Numbered from the stretch's first letter, positions 34,374 to 44,878 are shown. The stretch is DNA of 64,000 nt from Lytechinus variegatus (GCF_018143015.1 NC_054742.1:57979195-58043194); one strand, 5' to 3'. The notes: a model not told the origin generated them from the letters alone. Translations and numbers: made by a program.

Positions 34374-34547
34374 ACTGTTAAAATGAAATGCTAGTTTAGC
34401 ACTTTAATACAGTGCTTGTATAGTGACTGCAATACGAGTGCTGATTTTCTAGTTCAAATTTGAACTAGAAAATTAGCACTCGTAGTGCAGTCACTATACA
34501 ACTTACAAGCACTGTAAGTGCTAAATTAACACTTCATTTTTTACAGT
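34374..34547. repeat. Near-perfect palindromic MITE, ACTGTTAAAATGAA ends
   Basis: Left ACTGTTAAAATGAAATGCTA, right inverted ACTGTAAAAAATGAAGTGTT. The arms pair almost fully (AGTGACTGCA with TGCAGTCACT, ACGAGTGCT with AGCACTCGT) to a centre at TTCAAATTTGAA. The whole 174 bp would form one hairpin, so it is probably recent. Confidence 0.9.
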
Positions 34548-34638
34548 GAACGATGTCCACATTTCTGTCATTTGAGTAATAATCTATCAACGTATTCAAT
34601 AAAATTCATTGTTACTTTTGAGGGTTATTTTTATTTTG

Positions 34639-34720
34639 TAGGCTTTGTGTGTGGGTGTGTGTGTGCGCGCGCGCGCGTGGGGTGTGAGAGGGTGCACGTG
34701 GGTGTGTCTGTGTGTGTTAG
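34639..34720. repeat. GT/GC microsatellite
   Basis: TTTGTGTGTGGGTGTGTGTG, then (GC)n, then GTGGGTGTGTCTGTGTGTG: alternating purine-pyrimidine of the kind able to form Z-DNA. Confidence 0.9.
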
Positions 34721-34934
34721 ATCAGAATTCAACTAATTGTTGCGGACTTGATGAAAAAAGGTAAACGATGGGCGCATACGGTTTGACTGTGGTTTGAATT
34801 AAGACTTTCTTAAAAGTATATCATGACTGTATATGAGTGTCTGTCATAATGGTGCACAGAGAAATATCCTAGGATAATAAACATATATTCATTAGAGCAG
34901 AGATCAAATCACACGCTTCTTCTTGACTGTTCAG

Positions 34935-35179
34935 GTGTGATTTGTAATTCAATCTCAGTGGATAAATATCAAACTTTAATCACTTTTGAAGGAAATTGCA
35001 ACCCTACTCAAGTTTCCTCCGCCGACCGAACCTTGGTCGGAGAACCAAACCAAAAAATGTGGGCGGTGGTGGATATTCAAGAAGCGGTGCATGTAGCGGG
35101 AAAACAAGGCAGGTCCAAGATCGTCGCCTTGGGGAACCTCGCTGTCAGAATTGCCAAGGTTGATTTATCTCCAAATTGA
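34935..35179 (+). CDS. Candidate exon, unknown protein
   Basis: A good 3' splice site (CTTCTTCTTGACTGTTCAG) opens a frame of 81 codons in phase 1, the same phase left by the signal-peptide exon at 19363. Segments include LITFEGNCNPTQVSS, EPNQKMWAVVDIQEAVHVAG and KIVALGNLAVRIAK. It may end at GCCAAG|GTTGAT (35164) in phase 0 or run to the TGA at 35177. Its phase does not feed directly into the acidic exon at 39232. I do not recognise the sequence. It could be an alternative exon, part of another gene, or chance. Confidence 0.3.
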
Positions 35180-36742
35180 TGTGGGACGCCTCTCCCCTCC
35201 GCTACAGTCATATCAGCAAATTGTATTCAATTCCTGTCTAGACTGCATCATTCATAAAGAGAAGCTTTTCTTTTGCAATTTAACATGCCTTTTTTGTTGT
35301 GAGCACTTTCAACATTAATGATCCTTCTATGTGTAATAATGTTGTCAAACCACTATGATTCTATATTTTTATTTTACAAAAAGCATATAAGAGCAGGAGA
35401 AAAGAATTGCCAAGTATATAGCTGATATCCACTCAAATTATTCTTACATCAGTAGAATATTGTAAGTTGTACAGTAAGCGAAACTGAGATTTTGTCCTCG
35501 TTTTCTTCCTAATAGGTAAAGATCAAATGAAACATATATAAATTTATGAAAAAGAAATGAGTTAATTATACAATATGTTATAGGAAAGAAGCGGTAATTT
35601 GCACTGCCACAGCTTTGCGTTCGACTTCTGCGTTTTCTGTGAGTCGTGTTCGCACCAGCGTGACGTCGCTATTGTTCAGACCGCTAGCAATTGCTTTATG
35701 AAGGTAAGAAAAGGGTTCAAGCACGAGCAAAGATTCATGCATATTAAATAAAGCAATTGCTGAGGCATGATCATTTGCTTGGTTAGCAATTGCTTATGCT
35801 TGAAGCAACTGCTTGCCAACAATTCATACTTTTAATGCATCTGACTCAATGAAAGCATACTGTAAGTCGAAATCGACGTTAGAAATAACGTCTACATAAA
35901 AAGGCTGTCAAAATCTGAAATAAATTGCATCAAACTTCAGGGATAATGATCTTTTGACAGAGGATGATTGAACACACCTCAACCCACTGAAGGCCCTTAC
36001 ATCGGGAAAAGGTGAATGTCTCTGTATTGCTGGAGACCAACATAGAATCGCGTTTAGTTACATGAAGCAAAGTTCTCGCGTTTATCTAAGACACCGCGAG
36101 GCAATGATGGTGGCGGCTAAACATTACATTGGGTTAACAAAAGAAAAACAAATGAAGTAGATTCTAAGCAGGTAAGATGGACTATTAGCAATGGGGAAAG
36201 ATATGCACGGCTCTCCATCACTTCCTTAGGGGGTTCTTACAACAGCATGTAGGAAATAATGAAGCGTCTCTCTCAATATTGCAATGACGTGAAGGGGGAA
36301 ACCAGAAACGGGTTGCTTTGTAGGAAATACGATCACCGAGCCCCGGAGTAACGGATGCCCATTCTGTAATCACCCAAATGTTCTTCTGACTAATAAAAGG
36401 TCATTGAATACCTGGGGTTTACCTCCTTTGCTAATGGCCCTAGCCAGGAAATCAGCAAACACCATCATAATAGTATAGGAAGTAGAAAGATTTTGATTTC
36501 TTCGTTGGTGAGGCCCGTTGTGGTGAATCTGGTGGGAAGACAATTTCTTTTCATTCGCATGAAAGATGGCAGCTCTAGGGGGATATAATGGGTAAAAGTG
36601 AGGAAACCATTTCACTGATTAGTTGATGAAAGATTTTGGATTGTTCGTTCGTCAATGCAACATTATCCTGACGTCTTTTATCTTTTGAAGAATGATTCGT
36701 CGTTGTCTTCGCTGTTGCTGATGCTGATGCAATCACTAGGGT
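35180..36742. other. AT-rich spacer with AGCAATTGCT repeats
   Basis: Between 35688 and 35812 the palindrome AGCAATTGCT or AGCAATTGC recurs, ending with TGAAGCAACTGCTTGCC. This looks like a small local repeat. A worn start of a CAGTCATATC element follows 35202. No gene is supported. Confidence 0.4.
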
Positions 36743-37026
36743 GTTTTCGCACCGTGACGCGGAACGAATGAAAAAACACAGCGAATGCATTGAAAATGGC
36801 CTTCAAATGACAATGAACAGCTGAGAGGACATTGTTGAAAATTGGTGAACCGGAACAGCAGTTTCGTCCTAAGTGTCGGAGCTGACGAAAGATGGCAAAT
36901 AGGACGAAATTACTCTTGAGTTTAACCAATTTTATACAAAGACTTTTTGGTTGCTCTTTGTCATGAAGGGCAATTGACAATACAGTTTTTATGTTCTTGA
37001 AAGCGTTCTGCGACGAGGTGTGAAAA
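36743..37026. repeat. Fold-back element, family F (copy 2)
   Basis: Left end GTTTTCGCACCGTGACGCGG, right inverted TTTTCACACCTCGTCGCAGA. Inner blocks GAACCGGAACAGCAGTTTCG and CTTTGTCATGAAGGGCAATT match copy 1 at 33229. The outer 40 bp are not seen in copy 1, which may be shortened. Confidence 0.8.
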
Positions 37027-38261
37027 TTCCTTTTTGTCGTTGGTAAAGAATAGCATTCCCAGTAGGTCTACAATCGCTGCTTTCCAGATGGTCTTATGCC
37101 ACAATGATGTAATTCTTACTCGTATACAACCAGTTCGCCTACCAACCATATTGGTGTAATTTCCATTTAGCCCATTTTACAATCTTTAATTCTGATTTCT
37201 GCTTAGGCCTTTTTTTTCTCTTAAAAGTACTTGGTGTAACACCACTTTTAAAAGTCTAACATCACTTAGTCTATTACGATAAAATTTTACAAAAAGCAGT
37301 TTGATTAGGAGACGAAGTGGAAATTAGACATAGACAACTTTGTTATTAGACTAGATGACTAATGAACCAGAGTGGTATTATCTGAAAGCCTACTCCATTC
37401 CTAAATGTAGAAATCTTTAATTGGCAACCCTAAAAGGCGTTATTTATGAGAAAAGACTACTTTTAGTAGTGCTGAAAAAGTGATACAAATTATTTTTCCA
37501 AAAGACGTCGACAACGCCTGGGTGTTTGAAACGGGATCCATTTCGACGATTTGTGTAGCAGGACAGGTTGAAGAGTCCCCCCCCCCCTGCCCAGGGAATA
37601 ACAGAAATTTGATTCATCCATAATTAATTTGACTAACTTGACTAGGGAAGCATTCGTCAACATTAGTTGTCGCAAGTTGGCAGATCTCACACCTTTTCTA
37701 GAATATGTTTGGCTGAAAAGCACTGTTATTATGTCGGATGAAATAAGACCTGTCGGTTAAGACCTCCGAGAAGTCCTTTTCCAGAAACGCTCCATAGAAG
37801 AAAAACAGAAAGGTTACTGACAATTTGTGATTTTATTTGATCTCATAGCATCTCCCATGAGAGTAATATTTAGAGAGTTTCGTCATTTACGTCATGATAT
37901 CCCCAGCAGGTTTTACAGGTAATATGAGTAACGGTCACTCTACCTGTCACAATAGCCCACTCTTAATGTCCTCCTGATGAACCGTGTGTTCAAGGAACTG
38001 ACATTTTCACACAGAAACGGCTAAAATACGTTCTCACTTCCGCACTTTCGTAAAAATAATATCATAAAATGGTATTGCCCGACTCAAAGCTTAATGATAA
38101 AAACTTATAATATCGTCTTATCGCCATATTTACCCATGGTAGCCACTTAAAGCTCCTATCAACAGTACTGTTCTCCAAGCGGGCCCTGAATCATAATTAT
38201 GATGATGGTACAACCGTTCATTCTTAAATACTTGGCTAAAAGCCAGAGGATTCTGCTTTTA
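37027..38261. other. Spacer with a possible TU-like scrap
   Basis: 37245-37370 has TAACATCACTTAGTCTATTA and TTAGACTAGATGACTAATGA, resembling worn 15-bp units of the elements at 54625 and 61270. A C-run stands near 37578. No gene is seen. Confidence 0.35.
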
Positions 38262-38352
38262 AAGTCTTTGGAATAACCTGATCAGGGATCGAACACACGA
38301 CCGTCCGTTCTCGAGGTAGGCACTCACCGATTGAGCCAACACGACCCCCCGA
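38262..38352 (-). repeat. tRNA-derived SINE head (minus strand)
   Basis: On the minus strand GGGGTCGTGTTGGCTCAATC, then GGTGAGTGCC, is the A box region and GTGTTCGATCCCTGATC is the B box. The tail reads AGGTTATTCCAAAGAC. Arms are unpaired enough to exclude a working tRNA. It lies in the proposed long intron of gene 1, antisense to it. Confidence 0.65.
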
Positions 38353-39231
38353 AATTCGGTTCCATGCCTTGTGGTCAATGGTAGGCATAACCAGGAGCAG
38401 CCACCCTCGTATAACCACGCTGACTAGAATTTAAAAAAGAAAGTATAACGCCAAAACCATAATCAAAACGACAGCAATGGGAATGTACTCAAAGAATATT
38501 GCCACCGGGTTATTAGACCTTGCTGATGTCATTTACTTAGAAGTAATGTCAACCCAAAATTGCCAGTGGCCTTGTCTTTGTTCATGGAATGAATATAATC
38601 TTTGGACATCCATTACATGTGTATCACGTATCAATTCCCATATTATGCATAAGGTATACATCCCAATGTTTATTTCACTGTCGAGGAGCAAAACAGTATG
38701 ATGAAAAATATTGTGACGGGTAGTTTTAAAACAGCACCAGGGAGCACACTGCCATATTGCAAGAGGAAAACAGGAAATGACAAACACCTTGTAGATTCCG
38801 AAAAAAATACAGGCACAAATGAAAACAAAATATTTTTACCTCGTAAGTATCACCGAGACAACGAATGAAGACAAAAATAGCTATAAACTATATGCCTTTA
38901 CCATGTTTACATTGCTTTGTATTTTATCTTGTTTCTTTGGGGTTTGGTTTTTGTTTTCATTACTATTTTGGGCTTTTTAGTGCATGCCTTGTTTTCGTAT
39001 ATCGTTCAAGGAACTCTTTGCTTTTTGAAGGTTATATACTTCCGGTTCAAGTCAATGACAATATTGTATTTTACACTTTGTCTCCTTACTCCACCACTCT
39101 GTCTCCCCCCCCCCCCGCTATTTTTCCATCTTCCACCCCTCATCTTCCTAACTCGGTGTCTGTCTGTCTCGCACTCTCCACCACTCTCTCTCTCTCTCTT
39201 ACCATTTCCCTTATCTTGTATCATCACACAG

Positions 39232-39522
39232 GATCGGTACCACACAGCGCTAAAGACAGTGCACAGGCACTAACCAATCCAGATCCGGAATCGCCGACGT
39301 CAATGCCCGATGTTGCCGGATCATCTTCAAAGGAAATACCACATGATACCGACGACGATGTCAACATCGAAAGTGCATACCATTACGATGATGGCAACAA
39401 TGCGGAGAGCGCGTACTACTCGAACTCGGCTGACAATCAGAACAGTGGCGTGTATGAAAGCGTTATATACAATGACGAGGTCTTGGATGATGACGACGAC
39501 GACGAAAAGGATGATGACGATG
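39232..39522 (+). CDS. Acidic secreted protein, exon with Tyr-rich acidic repeats and Asp run
   Basis: The 3' site is preceded by a CTCTCTCTCT-rich tract and ends ATCATCACACAG. The 5' site is GATG|GTGAGT. Phase is 1 in, 1 out, 96 whole codons. It begins SVPHSAKDSAQALTNPDPES and passes through NIESAYHYDDGNNAESAYYS, where ESAY(H/Y) occurs twice, then GVYESVIYNDEV. It ends in six Asp, Glu-Lys and four Asp. Tyrosines flanked by acid residues are typical targets of tyrosine sulfation in secreted proteins. Asp runs suggest Ca2+ or mineral binding. Both roles are inference. The ORF extends upstream to 38865, but that part is pyrimidine-tract intron and is excluded. Confidence 0.65.
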
Positions 39523-40072
39523 GTGAGTCAGTGCTCCATCAACAATCTGAAAATACTGGTAAATGATTTTTAATTTATCGCAGGGGGGGTTATAATAATG
39601 GTTGTCTGTACAGTATCAACCTTCCACATTCAAGGACCCCCTATTATCTCCACACACGCACGCACACACCCTCACATGCACACAATCACTGGCGCATGCG
39701 CACACGTTCACATATTCACACACACGTGCGCACCCAAACACATGACACATACCCAACATGATTATTGTGAAATACCCAAATTAAACGGAATAGAGGGTAT
39801 TTCGGGATATCATACTGGCCCAATTGTCAAGGTACGAATGATACAGTCTACTAGTGATTCATATTATTGAATGATTAACACCACAGTCACACCAAAATAA
39901 TTTTTGAAAAAACAATCTATACCGATCAGAGATATTACGTTATTATCAATTGCATATCATCAGTTGATTTGGAGTTTGTTTCGCTGGTGTGACTATAGAA
40001 TTATTATACCGGCCACAATCAACTCGAACCAACCTTATTAAATTCATTCCATTGTAATTCTGTATCACCAAG
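39523..40072. other. Intron of gene 1 with CA repeat and a MITE
   Basis: Contains a loose ACAC/CATGCACAC tract (39650-39740) and the MITE at 39893-39996. It ends TTCTGTATCACCAAG at the next exon. Confidence 0.6.
39893..39996. repeat. Small MITE, ACAGTCACACC family (copy 5), intronic
   Basis: Left ACAGTCACACCAAAATAATT, right GTTTCGCTGGTGTGACTAT. CCGATCAGAGATATTACG inside matches the family core. It lies 77 bp before the acidic exon at 40073. Confidence 0.8.
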
Positions 40073-40266
40073 GCAATAAACACGATGTGGAAACTGTTCT
40101 AGTAGAGAGCGATCAAGAAGACCACGGCGACAGTGACGACGTCGATGGCGTCAGTGGCGAGGACATCGAAGGGGAAATATCTAAAGAAGATGACGAAGAA
40201 TCGATGGAGGGTCATGCAACGAAACCTAGCATCACTGAAGAGCAGATAGTGCGCTTAACAGCAGAG
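40073..40266 (+). CDS. Acidic secreted protein, second acidic exon
   Basis: Joined to the previous exon, G+GC makes Gly, with no change of frame. Sixty-four codons follow, rich in Asp, Glu and Ser: HDVETVLVESDQEDHGDSDD, DGVSGEDIEGEISKEDDEES, then TEEQIVRLTAE. It ends at GCAGAG|GTAATT in phase 0. SDQED and SGED offer casein-kinase-type acidic Ser sites. The end of the exon loses the acid bias and reads as the start of a helix. Together with the previous exon it gives a domain of about 160 residues likely to be disordered. Confidence 0.65.
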
Positions 40267-41021
40267 GTAATTTCTTCTTCTTTTGGAGGGGTTGGGTGGA
40301 GGGGTAGGGAGGGTTGAGACGGTAACCATAAATTCAGATATTCATGTACTCAAAATTGGCTGCCATGCACAAAAAAAAAACAACGATGGCATAACAATAA
40401 TATTTTACATGTTAGTATATACAAAATAGTACTTAAAATATAAATGATTACAAAATAATTTTTTTGAAATATGAAATTGCACAACCACGATACATGAAAA
40501 CACTTAAATAAAATATTTTTAACAATGCACAAACAAAAGTTTAAAAACCACGCCTGCATGCTGCGAGAAAGCTGCACAAAGCAGGCGACAGCCCAAAACC
40601 CACCGGTCACAATTTCGACACCAAACAGTGCTAATACAACTCTCGGGACCACAGCTGTCGTCTTCCTCTTGGGGTTAATTTTTATTCCTTTTTCAACCAT
40701 GTTGCCATTTCTGTTGCCATCAGCGTCAGTGTATTTTAAAGAGCATTGCTTCGCATCACCTTAAAAAAACGTTCTTGCATTTTTTTTGTGCGTGTAATTA
40801 GTATTATGTATATATACCCTAACATTTATTTTCCTTGGTTTTGTAAACAGCCTCAGGAATAGACAAAATTGGTGAGACAGGAATAAAATATTTGTAAAGA
40901 AAGTATATCGCTGAGCTCCATGAACTACTTCAATTTTTCAAGCACGATCCCCCGTTGCCATTCATATTCATTGTTCATTTATTTTCAAGAACGTATGTAT
41001 TTCTTATATAGTCCACGTCAG
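40267..41021. other. Intron of gene 1
   Basis: AT-rich, with a G-rich start (GGAGGGGTTGGGTGGAGGGG). Frames at 40350-40764 lack splice support and are taken as chance. A CAG at 40850 is followed by an in-frame stop, so it is not used in this model. Confidence 0.45.
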
Positions 41022-41114
41022 CTTGGTGTTCCTATTCGTCCATATGACGTCACAATCAACTTGTCTGGCACGAAGCATAACTATGTAGCTAGGGATGATT
41101 TTCATTTTTATTTC
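41022..41114 (+). CDS. Candidate middle exon of gene 1
   Basis: Thirty-one codons between TCCACGTCAG and TATTTC|GTAAGA, phase 0 at both ends. This fits the exons on either side exactly. The product reads LGVPIRPYDVTINLSG, then TKHNYVARDDFHFYF. NLS is an N-glycosylation sequon and the alternation of hydrophobic and polar residues suggests beta strands. The 3' site lacks a strong pyrimidine tract. Alternative AGs lie at 40989 and 41011 in other phases. The frame stays open past the donor to 41225. Confidence 0.42.
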
Positions 41115-41874
41115 GTAAGAGTCATTCCTTTCTCACTCAACAATCCAACGCTTCATCATTTTCAAAATCTACTCCTGAAATTAAACATTAAAATCATTAA
41201 AAAGAACTACGATCAGGGTAAATGACTTTAATACGTATAAACATGACTAATAACATACAAAAACAATCAAGAGATATTTTTGTTTTCAAATTTAGCTTAG
41301 AGTGTACAAAAGAAAATGATTTGGCTTTGCGAACAATTAATTCATTCACCGTTTATATATGAATGAAAAAAAGAAAGAAAACCCGTTCAATGTCAGCATG
41401 CGGGTGATTATTTTTCTTCATAGGCCTTACTCAAAAAATGATACTTGAAGGTTATTACTGAAGTGATAACCATTAAACGTTTTGTCGAATGATATCGAAG
41501 AAAGGATTATTCATCTACTTTGATACAAATTGAAAATGGCAGTAAAGACATTCTTCATGTATGGGTTTTGACAGGCCATGCACAACAATTAAATGAATAA
41601 TGAAGGGATGATTCAGCATTAATGGTTCTGATATTGATTTTCTTCTTACTTTAATAAACTAATGCATCTTCCAGTTGATGATAAATCAAGATTTTTTTTC
41701 TTAAAAAAGGAAGTCATATCCTATGACGAAGGTTCTCTGTTTACATTCATTTATGACATTGATTTTTTTCCCCTCTCTCTTCCTCCCTTCTTTAACAAAT
41801 TTTATAAACATATATGAAACTGGATATTGATCTTTTTCTCTCTCTCTTCCTCCCTTCTTTCTCAAATCCTACAG
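41115..41874. other. Intron of gene 1
   Basis: AT-rich. A short duplication repeats ATATGAAACTGGATATTGAT / GACATTGATTTTTTTCCCCT-type sequence with CTCTCTCTTCCTCCCTTCTT twice (41775 and 41839). The second run forms the pyrimidine tract of the next exon. Confidence 0.5.
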
Positions 41875-41952
41875 ACATATATGAAATTGAAGATTGAGTG
41901 TCTTGCCCAAGTTGTCAAGTTTCCGTTTTCCGCGCCCAAATGTGCAGGAAAG
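41875..41952 (+). CDS. Gene 1 exon with two Cys
   Basis: A strong 3' site (TTTCTCAAATCCTACAG after a long pyrimidine tract) and a consensus donor (GGAAAG|GTGAGT) enclose 26 codons in phase 0/0: TYMKLKIECLAQVVKF, PFSAPKCAGK. Two cysteines 16 residues apart could form a disulfide in a secreted protein. Its splice sites are the best in the cluster. Confidence 0.58.
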
Positions 41953-42453
41953 GTGAGTAAGCTATTGCAGAAAACTTTTCTATTCATAATCATTGGGGAC
42001 CACGGACCCCCTCCCCCCCCAAAAAAAAAAAAAAGAGAAAAAACATAAATAATAAAAAAAAATCCGACCAATAAATGAGAAATAGAAAGAAAATAAAAAA
42101 AAAGGGTGAAATATATCAATTCCGAATATCATGTAAAAAAATAAATCACAAACTCATATTTTTTGGAGGCCTATTAAAAAGGTCAAAATTTTTACTTGCT
42201 CGCTTCGCTCGTTTGCAGCTCTTAAGAAAATTTTCTCCAAACGCCATGTCTAGCCCCTCAATTTTTTTAAACCACATTACGCCACTGTTCGTCGTTGAAT
42301 GTATTCATTCCAAAATCCTCTGACAATATTCTATGACAATTCTCTGATAAGTAAATACAATTAATGTATAATTATATCAATCATTTCCCTTCGGAATGCC
42401 ATCCTCTTTACTTCCTAGTATACATTCAGTGATTGGACTGTAATTTTTGGAAG
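41953..42453. other. Intron of gene 1 with a repeat fragment
   Basis: Holds GGGGACCACGGACCCCC followed by C and A runs, then TTACTTGCTCGCTTCGCTCG and GCCATGTCTAGCCCCTC. This is a dispersed repeat scrap of the kind also seen near 57520. The last 80 bases supply a pyrimidine tract (CCATCCTCTTTACTTCCTAG). Confidence 0.5.
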
Positions 42454-42692
42454 GCCAATCAGACGTTACCAACACGAATTCTGTTTAATAGACCGGATAA
42501 GTATCTATGCCCAGTGCCTGGAAGTATATACAATCTCTCCCAGGACAATATCAACATGCTTCTATATTCCTTCCCAAAAGATTTCGTTACCATGGTTACT
42601 GCAAATAAAGAGTTAACTACGTTGATTCTAAACTATATGAATGAGGAATATTGGAAGAATACAATAGTAATGACGAGGGACGTGTATCGTAA
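42454..42692 (+). CDS. Gene 1 exon, globular segment with N-glycosylation sequons
   Basis: A frame open from 42433 to 43035 is bounded upstream by a TGA at 42430. The first usable phase-0 AGs are at 42453 (GGAAG|GCC) and 42462 (AATCAG|ACG). Protein: ANQTLPTRILFNRPDKYLC, PVPGSIYNLSQDNINMLLYS, FPKDFVTMVTANKELTTLIL, NYMNEEYWKNTIVMTRDVYR. NQT and NLS are sequons and there is one Cys. The 3' boundary is unsure. TATC|GTAAGT at 42689 is a strong donor but its phase does not fit; AA|GTACAA at 42693 fits phase 2. GGA|GTATAT at 42721 with an AG at 42813 would also fit. Confidence 0.55.
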
Positions 42693-42827
42693 GTACAATA
42701 ATGCTGCTGCTTCCTTGGGAGTATATTATTTTGTTTCTTTAATGGTACGATTCGAAACGTTTATTTCATATCCTGATAACGATTTTTCCTTTCTTTCTTC
42801 CTTTTTTCTTAAGTTATTCCCTGGCAG

Positions 42828-43030
42828 GAAATCTCAGGAGGTCTTAGCTGGCCTAAGGGAAGACCTTCAGCGTGCAGAGAGCACATTCATCAACAAAGAG
42901 GCCGAGCTTATGAACGAAGATGAGCTCAAGGCTGAGATGGAATTGATTGAAGATGTCCTCAATAAAGATTTGAATCAAGCGAGTGAAAAGATCGATGATG
43001 ATGACGACGGCGACGATGATGATACGATCG
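42828..43030 (+). CDS. Gene 1 exon, helical segment ending in Asp run
   Basis: The 3' site CTTCCTTTTTTCTTAAGTTA..GGCAG is strong. The exon reads KSQEVLAGLREDLQRAES, TFINKEAELMNEDELKAEME, LIEDVLNKDLNQASEKI, five Asp, Gly, four Asp. It ends ATCG|GTTAGT in phase 1. The middle has leucines and charges spaced as in a coiled coil. The Asp run next to a phase-1 donor repeats the layout of the exon at 39232, as if an acidic exon end had been duplicated. The frame meets a TAG directly after the donor, so a terminal exon ending here is the alternative. Confidence 0.62.
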
Positions 43031-44694
43031 GTTAGTGAATGGTTTAGTTTCATTATTTTCGAAATAAACGTTCTTGCAATGCATCAAGGGGCGGCCATGG
43101 GGTAGGCCCGAGTGAGAGAGAGGGGGGGAGGGGAGGGGGTGACCACCTCCTTTGACATTTCAATCAATAAAACAATAACAAGAAGAGAAATGAAAACGCG
43201 GAAACGAAAAAAAGGAGAAATAAGAAGTAAGCGTAATGAACGGAAGGAATTTGATCACACACTTTTAAAAACGGAAAATGTTAAATGAAAAAAATAATAA
43301 AAACAGAAAATTGTACAGAATATAAATTAAAGAATCATTTCTAAATTTTCTGCAATATAACAGATCTATTTTTAAAGAAATGGGAAAAGGTTTTCTTAGA
43401 TGAAATTTTGTAAGTTTTCATACACCGAAACCAATTTCCTGTCATTTTACACAGTGCACGAAAGATTACAGGTGTTCTCGAGGCTCTAGGAACTTTTGGG
43501 TTTTTTTGAAGAGACATAATGTTCTTAATTGAGAAATAATTGGGCCACCTTACTGGGCCGTATTGCAGGTATTAATTTCTTGTATTTTGTTTTGAAAGAT
43601 GTTTGTTATATAAGGAACACATTACTTAGCAAATCCATCTGCATTTGGTCTTGCACTAAGACGATCATTATCTTACTTATAATACATATGTCATTATCAT
43701 GATTATAGATGTCAAACCCATTATACTGCAGAATATAATATATTAAAAATGACGTATAGCAAAAGTCGCTTTATCAAGACCTATCAGTTCGCATCGGGAA
43801 GGCGGGTGGTGGGGGGGGGGGGGTCAACACAGGAGGGAAGAGAGAGAGGGGAAAAGGGAAGAAAGGAGGGTATATGGGGTATATTATGGCTAAGGGCACG
43901 CAAATCGTATTGAGTACATTTTTTGTAAGACAATTTACAAAAAGAGTGTCGATTTATAGCATTATGCACAATAGCATAATAATAGAAATTTTAAGTATAT
44001 CACATACTGAATTGTACATGCAAAGTCTTTTTGATGGAGAGAAATTATTTGTGCATTAGTACATTGGTGCGGTGGTAATTTTCGAATCTACTCCTCAGTG
44101 TTTGTTTGTTCATATTCATCTGCGTCGTGTGTGGGGATATGATAGCCTCATAAATATAAAAACCTGGTGAAAATTAATCAAGAGACATATTTAAATGCGC
44201 GCCATTGTGCTCCGATGCCGTGTAATAGTTTGATCATCATTGAATGGTCTAAGTGGAAAATAGCGAGTATGATTGATGGATCCCACCGACCTAGGGGTTG
44301 CTAGTTTCCGTTGCCATGGTGCCTGACGCCAAATGTTGACTGGTAAAATTTAATGATGTGTTTGCATGTCGAAAAGGCAAGGTAAAGTGTCGGAAAATGA
44401 GCCTGATCATGTGCGTGTTCATCATTTAGTTGGCTCTTAGAAAGATCATTCTCCAATCCATTTCCAATTTATGAATTTTCCAGGTCTTGGTTACAATAAT
44501 CCAGGGTATTATATAAAGAACCTTGTCAAGGGGGGGGGGGCAAAAACATTGTGAATATTCTGACAAGAAAAACAAAACAAAAGAGGGAATGAAATACAGA
44601 GAGGTCAAAGGTCACCGCCATTTCCTGAAGCAACCGTCAACTTTTTGTCTACCAAGCTAATAAAAAATGGACATAAAAATTCTACCCCTCCCCC
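43031..44694. other. Spacer or intron after gene 1, no firm exon
   Basis: A G-rich repeat scrap (GGGGCGGCCATGGGGTAGGC) is at 43089, and a G-run is at 43810. A possible phase-1 continuation starts after GGGCCGTATTGCAG at 43568 and stays open for about 45 codons, but it has no other support. The 3' end of gene 1 is therefore not located. Confidence 0.4.
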
Positions 44695-44878
44695 GGTGGG
44701 TGTTTCATAAAGCTCTTCGTAAGTTAAGGGTGACTTAAAGAATGACTGGTGGACCTTTCTACGCTCTAATTAATCACCAATGAACATTTAATGGTGAATA
44801 TCATTTACCACAAGAAAGAATCACCAGTCGTTCTTAAAGTCACTCTAACTTACGAACAGCTTTATGAAACACCTGCCC
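44695..44878. repeat. Fold-back MITE, GGTGTTTCATAAAGCT type (copy 1)
   Basis: Left GGTGGGTGTTTCATAAAGCT, then CTTCGTAAGTTAAGGGTGAC. Right inverted: GGCAGGTGTTTCATAAAGCT, then GTTCGTAAGTTAGAGTGAC. The arms include AAAGAATGACTGGTG and CACCAGTCGTTCTT. About 184 bp. It is closely matched by the copy at 45813. Confidence 0.88.

Noticed and set aside
38865-39231. Upstream part of the acidic open frame as coding
   Set aside because: It is a pyrimidine-rich tract ending in a good 3' splice site; SLSLTISLILYHH-type sequence is compositional.
42433-43035. Single unspliced exon for the whole frame
   Set aside because: 42760-42827 is a typical pyrimidine tract ending in CAG and the middle reads as intron; an internal intron is more likely, though unspliced remains possible.
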